Shown here in pieces: positions 62,964-64,000 of a stretch of DNA of 64,000 nt (position 1 is its first letter; each line of letters opens with the position of its first letter). Both the position numbers and the translations under genes were made by a program. Under the pieces are notes generated by a model, which saw only the letters and a program-made list of their open reading frames with translations, was not told where the DNA came from and made no database searches. Origin of the DNA: Sphingorhabdus sp. (GTDB taxonomy: Bacteria > Pseudomonadota > Alphaproteobacteria > Sphingomonadales > Sphingomonadaceae). The stretch spans positions 1 to 64,000 of the forward strand of contig NZ_JAAVVZ010000004.1 in the NCBI RefSeq assembly GCF_023910635.1, written 5' to 3'.

Positions 62964-64000
62964 TTAGTCGTAAACGCGGTCTGCTGTTGCCACCGCCTCT
63001 GACGCCCGAAGCGCGGAAATGATGCGCATGAGGTGTTGCAGATCATGGACCTCCAAATCCACCTCAAATGTGTGGAATTCGACATCGCGCGCGGTCATCC
63101 GCAGGTGGATGATATTGGCCTTGTGATAGCCGAATATCCCTGCAATCTCACCCAATGTGCCGGGTCTGTTGTGGATGATCACCCGAAGCCGCGCCGACGC
63201 ACCGTCGCTGCCCTGCCCCCAACTCAAGTCAACCCAGTCGGCGTCCGTCCCACTCGCCAACCGGTCGCATTCAATGGTGTGCACCTCAACCGGCTGCCCC
63301 GCCAGCCGCAGCCCGACAATCCGGTCGCCGGGGATGGGATGGCAGCATTCGCCAAGATGATATCCCACGCCCGGGGTCAAGCCACGGATTGAGATCGCGC
63401 TTTCCTGGCCCGGAAAATCAATATGGCTGCCATCGGCGTCGAAACCAGGCACGAGCGCCTCCATCACCGTGCGATCGTTGATTTTGCCCAAGCCAATGCG
63501 ATGCATCAGCTCGTCCTCATCCTCCAGCTTTAACCGCTTCAGCGCTGCCGTAAGGGCCTTTTTGCCGATTTTGCCCGGCATACGCGCGGCGATTTCTTCA
63601 TAAAGCTTGCGCCCAATCACAACCAGCTCATCACGTTCCCGGTGTCGGACATGGCGACGGATGGCGGCGCGTGCCTTGCCCGTGGTCACAAAGTTCATCC
63701 ACGCCTGTTGCGGTTCTTGCGCCTTGGACTTCAGAATTTCGACCATGTCACCATTGCGCAACTGCGTTCGCAACGGCACATGACGGCCATTGACCTTGCC
63801 ACCAACGGTTTTGTCTCCAAGGTCGGTGTGCACGGCATAAGCAAAATCAACGACCGTTGAACCCTTCGGCAACTGGTGCAGCGCACCTTTAGGCGTAAAG
63901 GCGAAAATGCGGTCCTGATACATCGCCATCCGCGTGTTCTCGAGAATGTCTTCGGCGTCTTGGCTTGTCTCGAGTATCTCGATCAGATCGCGCAGCCAAC
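62964..64000 (-). CDS. RelA/SpoT bifunctional (p)ppGpp synthetase/hydrolase, C-terminal part (runs off the window)
   Basis: The frame is open from 62964 to the window end at 64000 and the gene continues beyond; the visible 345 residues are the C-terminal half. It covers the TGS domain (IFAFTPKGALHQLPKGSTV, DFAYAVHTDLGD), an alpha-helical region, the conserved-Cys region (GVGYHLGECCHPIPGDRIVG), and the terminal ACT domain (VIIHNRPGTLGEIAGIFGY). It lacks the synthetase and hydrolase parts only because of the edge. An internal ATG at 63929 is not the start. In alphaproteobacteria a single Rsh makes and degrades (p)ppGpp. Confidence 0.95.
   Translation of the reverse strand, partial: WLRDLIEILETSQDAEDILENTRMAMYQDRIFAFTPKGALHQLPKGSTVVDFAYAVHTDLGDKTVGGKVNGRHVPLRTQLRNGDMVEILKSKAQEPQQAWMNFVTTGKARAAIRRHVRHRERDELVVIGRKLYEEIAARMPGKIGKKALTAALKRLKLEDEDELMHRIGLGKINDRTVMEALVPGFDADGSHIDFPGQESAISIRGLTPGVGYHLGECCHPIPGDRIVGLRLAGQPVEVHTIECDRLASGTDADWVDLSWGQGSDGASARLRVIIHNRPGTLGEIAGIFGYHKANIIHLRMTARDVEFHTFEVDLEVHDLQHLMRIISALRASEAVATADRVYD

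Overview
The window looks like a stretch of alphaproteobacterial chromosome, most likely from the Sphingomonadales (Sphingopyxis/Sphingorhabdus-like). The evidence is large TonB-dependent receptors, a DUF4167 protein, an alphaproteobacterial LexA box (GAAC-N7-GAAC) at uvrA, a RelA/SpoT-type enzyme, Bpt instead of a eukaryote-type Ate, and many short palindromic repeats of the kind common in this order. Genes are dense on both strands. Almost all are core metabolism or housekeeping. There are no rRNA genes, CRISPR arrays, prophage or complete insertion sequences.

Layout. 1-7.7 kb: a hairpin repeat, then pirin, ArfB, free-methionine-sulfoxide reductase, Bpt, threonine deaminase, and a tightly coupled catabolic operon (3-hydroxyisobutyrate-dehydrogenase-like enzyme, exported amidohydrolase, MDR reductase). 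7.9-16.9 kb: a TonB receptor, RhlE-like helicase, D-2-hydroxyacid dehydrogenase, SapC, cytochrome b561, a candidate small RNA and an N-formylglutamate amidohydrolase. 17.2-30 kb: tRNA-Val, an AraC regulator, a thioesterase, an IspZ-like protein, RlmN, a histidine kinase, a phosphatase, DnaN, a NYN nuclease, an N-acyl-D-amino-acid deacylase, ArgG, and a GDT1-type transporter under a probable yybP-ykoY manganese riboswitch. 30-38.3 kb: malate synthase G, TrxB, ferredoxin, a Nudix protein, and SOS-controlled UvrA carrying an in-frame palindromic repeat.

38.3-41.1 kb is the one clearly accessory segment. It is an AT-rich two-gene cassette (39015-40453) set among GC-rich palindromes and duplicated repeats. 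The first gene encodes a soluble protein of 307 residues and the second a four-helix membrane protein of 172 residues, overlapping by 4 bp. The pair has the architecture, and by eye some local similarity, of the lambda RexA/RexB phage-exclusion system. This is the best candidate in the window for an undescribed system.

41.3-64 kb: Pho-box-controlled alkaline phosphatase, two lipoproteins, PrmC, DUF4167, CBS and thioesterase genes, a BI-1 family protein, a fatty-acid-degradation cluster (MFS, acyl-CoA dehydrogenase, thioesterase, enoyl-CoA hydratase), a DsbA-like isomerase with a lipoprotein-anchored VOC protein, an M23 peptidase, HemB, gamma-carbonic anhydrase, a Fur-boxed siderophore receptor, ArsC, an orphan fatty acyl-AMP ligase, RecX, and the C-terminal part of a RelA/SpoT homologue cut by the window edge.

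Short repeats fall into three families: A (core TTAGGGTCAGGACC), B (TCACCCTGAAC...GTTCAGGGTGA) and C (CCCCTCCCGC...GCGGGAGGGG). Members of families A and C have entered the ends or interiors of genes (hemB, uvrA). All functional assignments rest on reading the translated sequence and recognising families; no database search was run.
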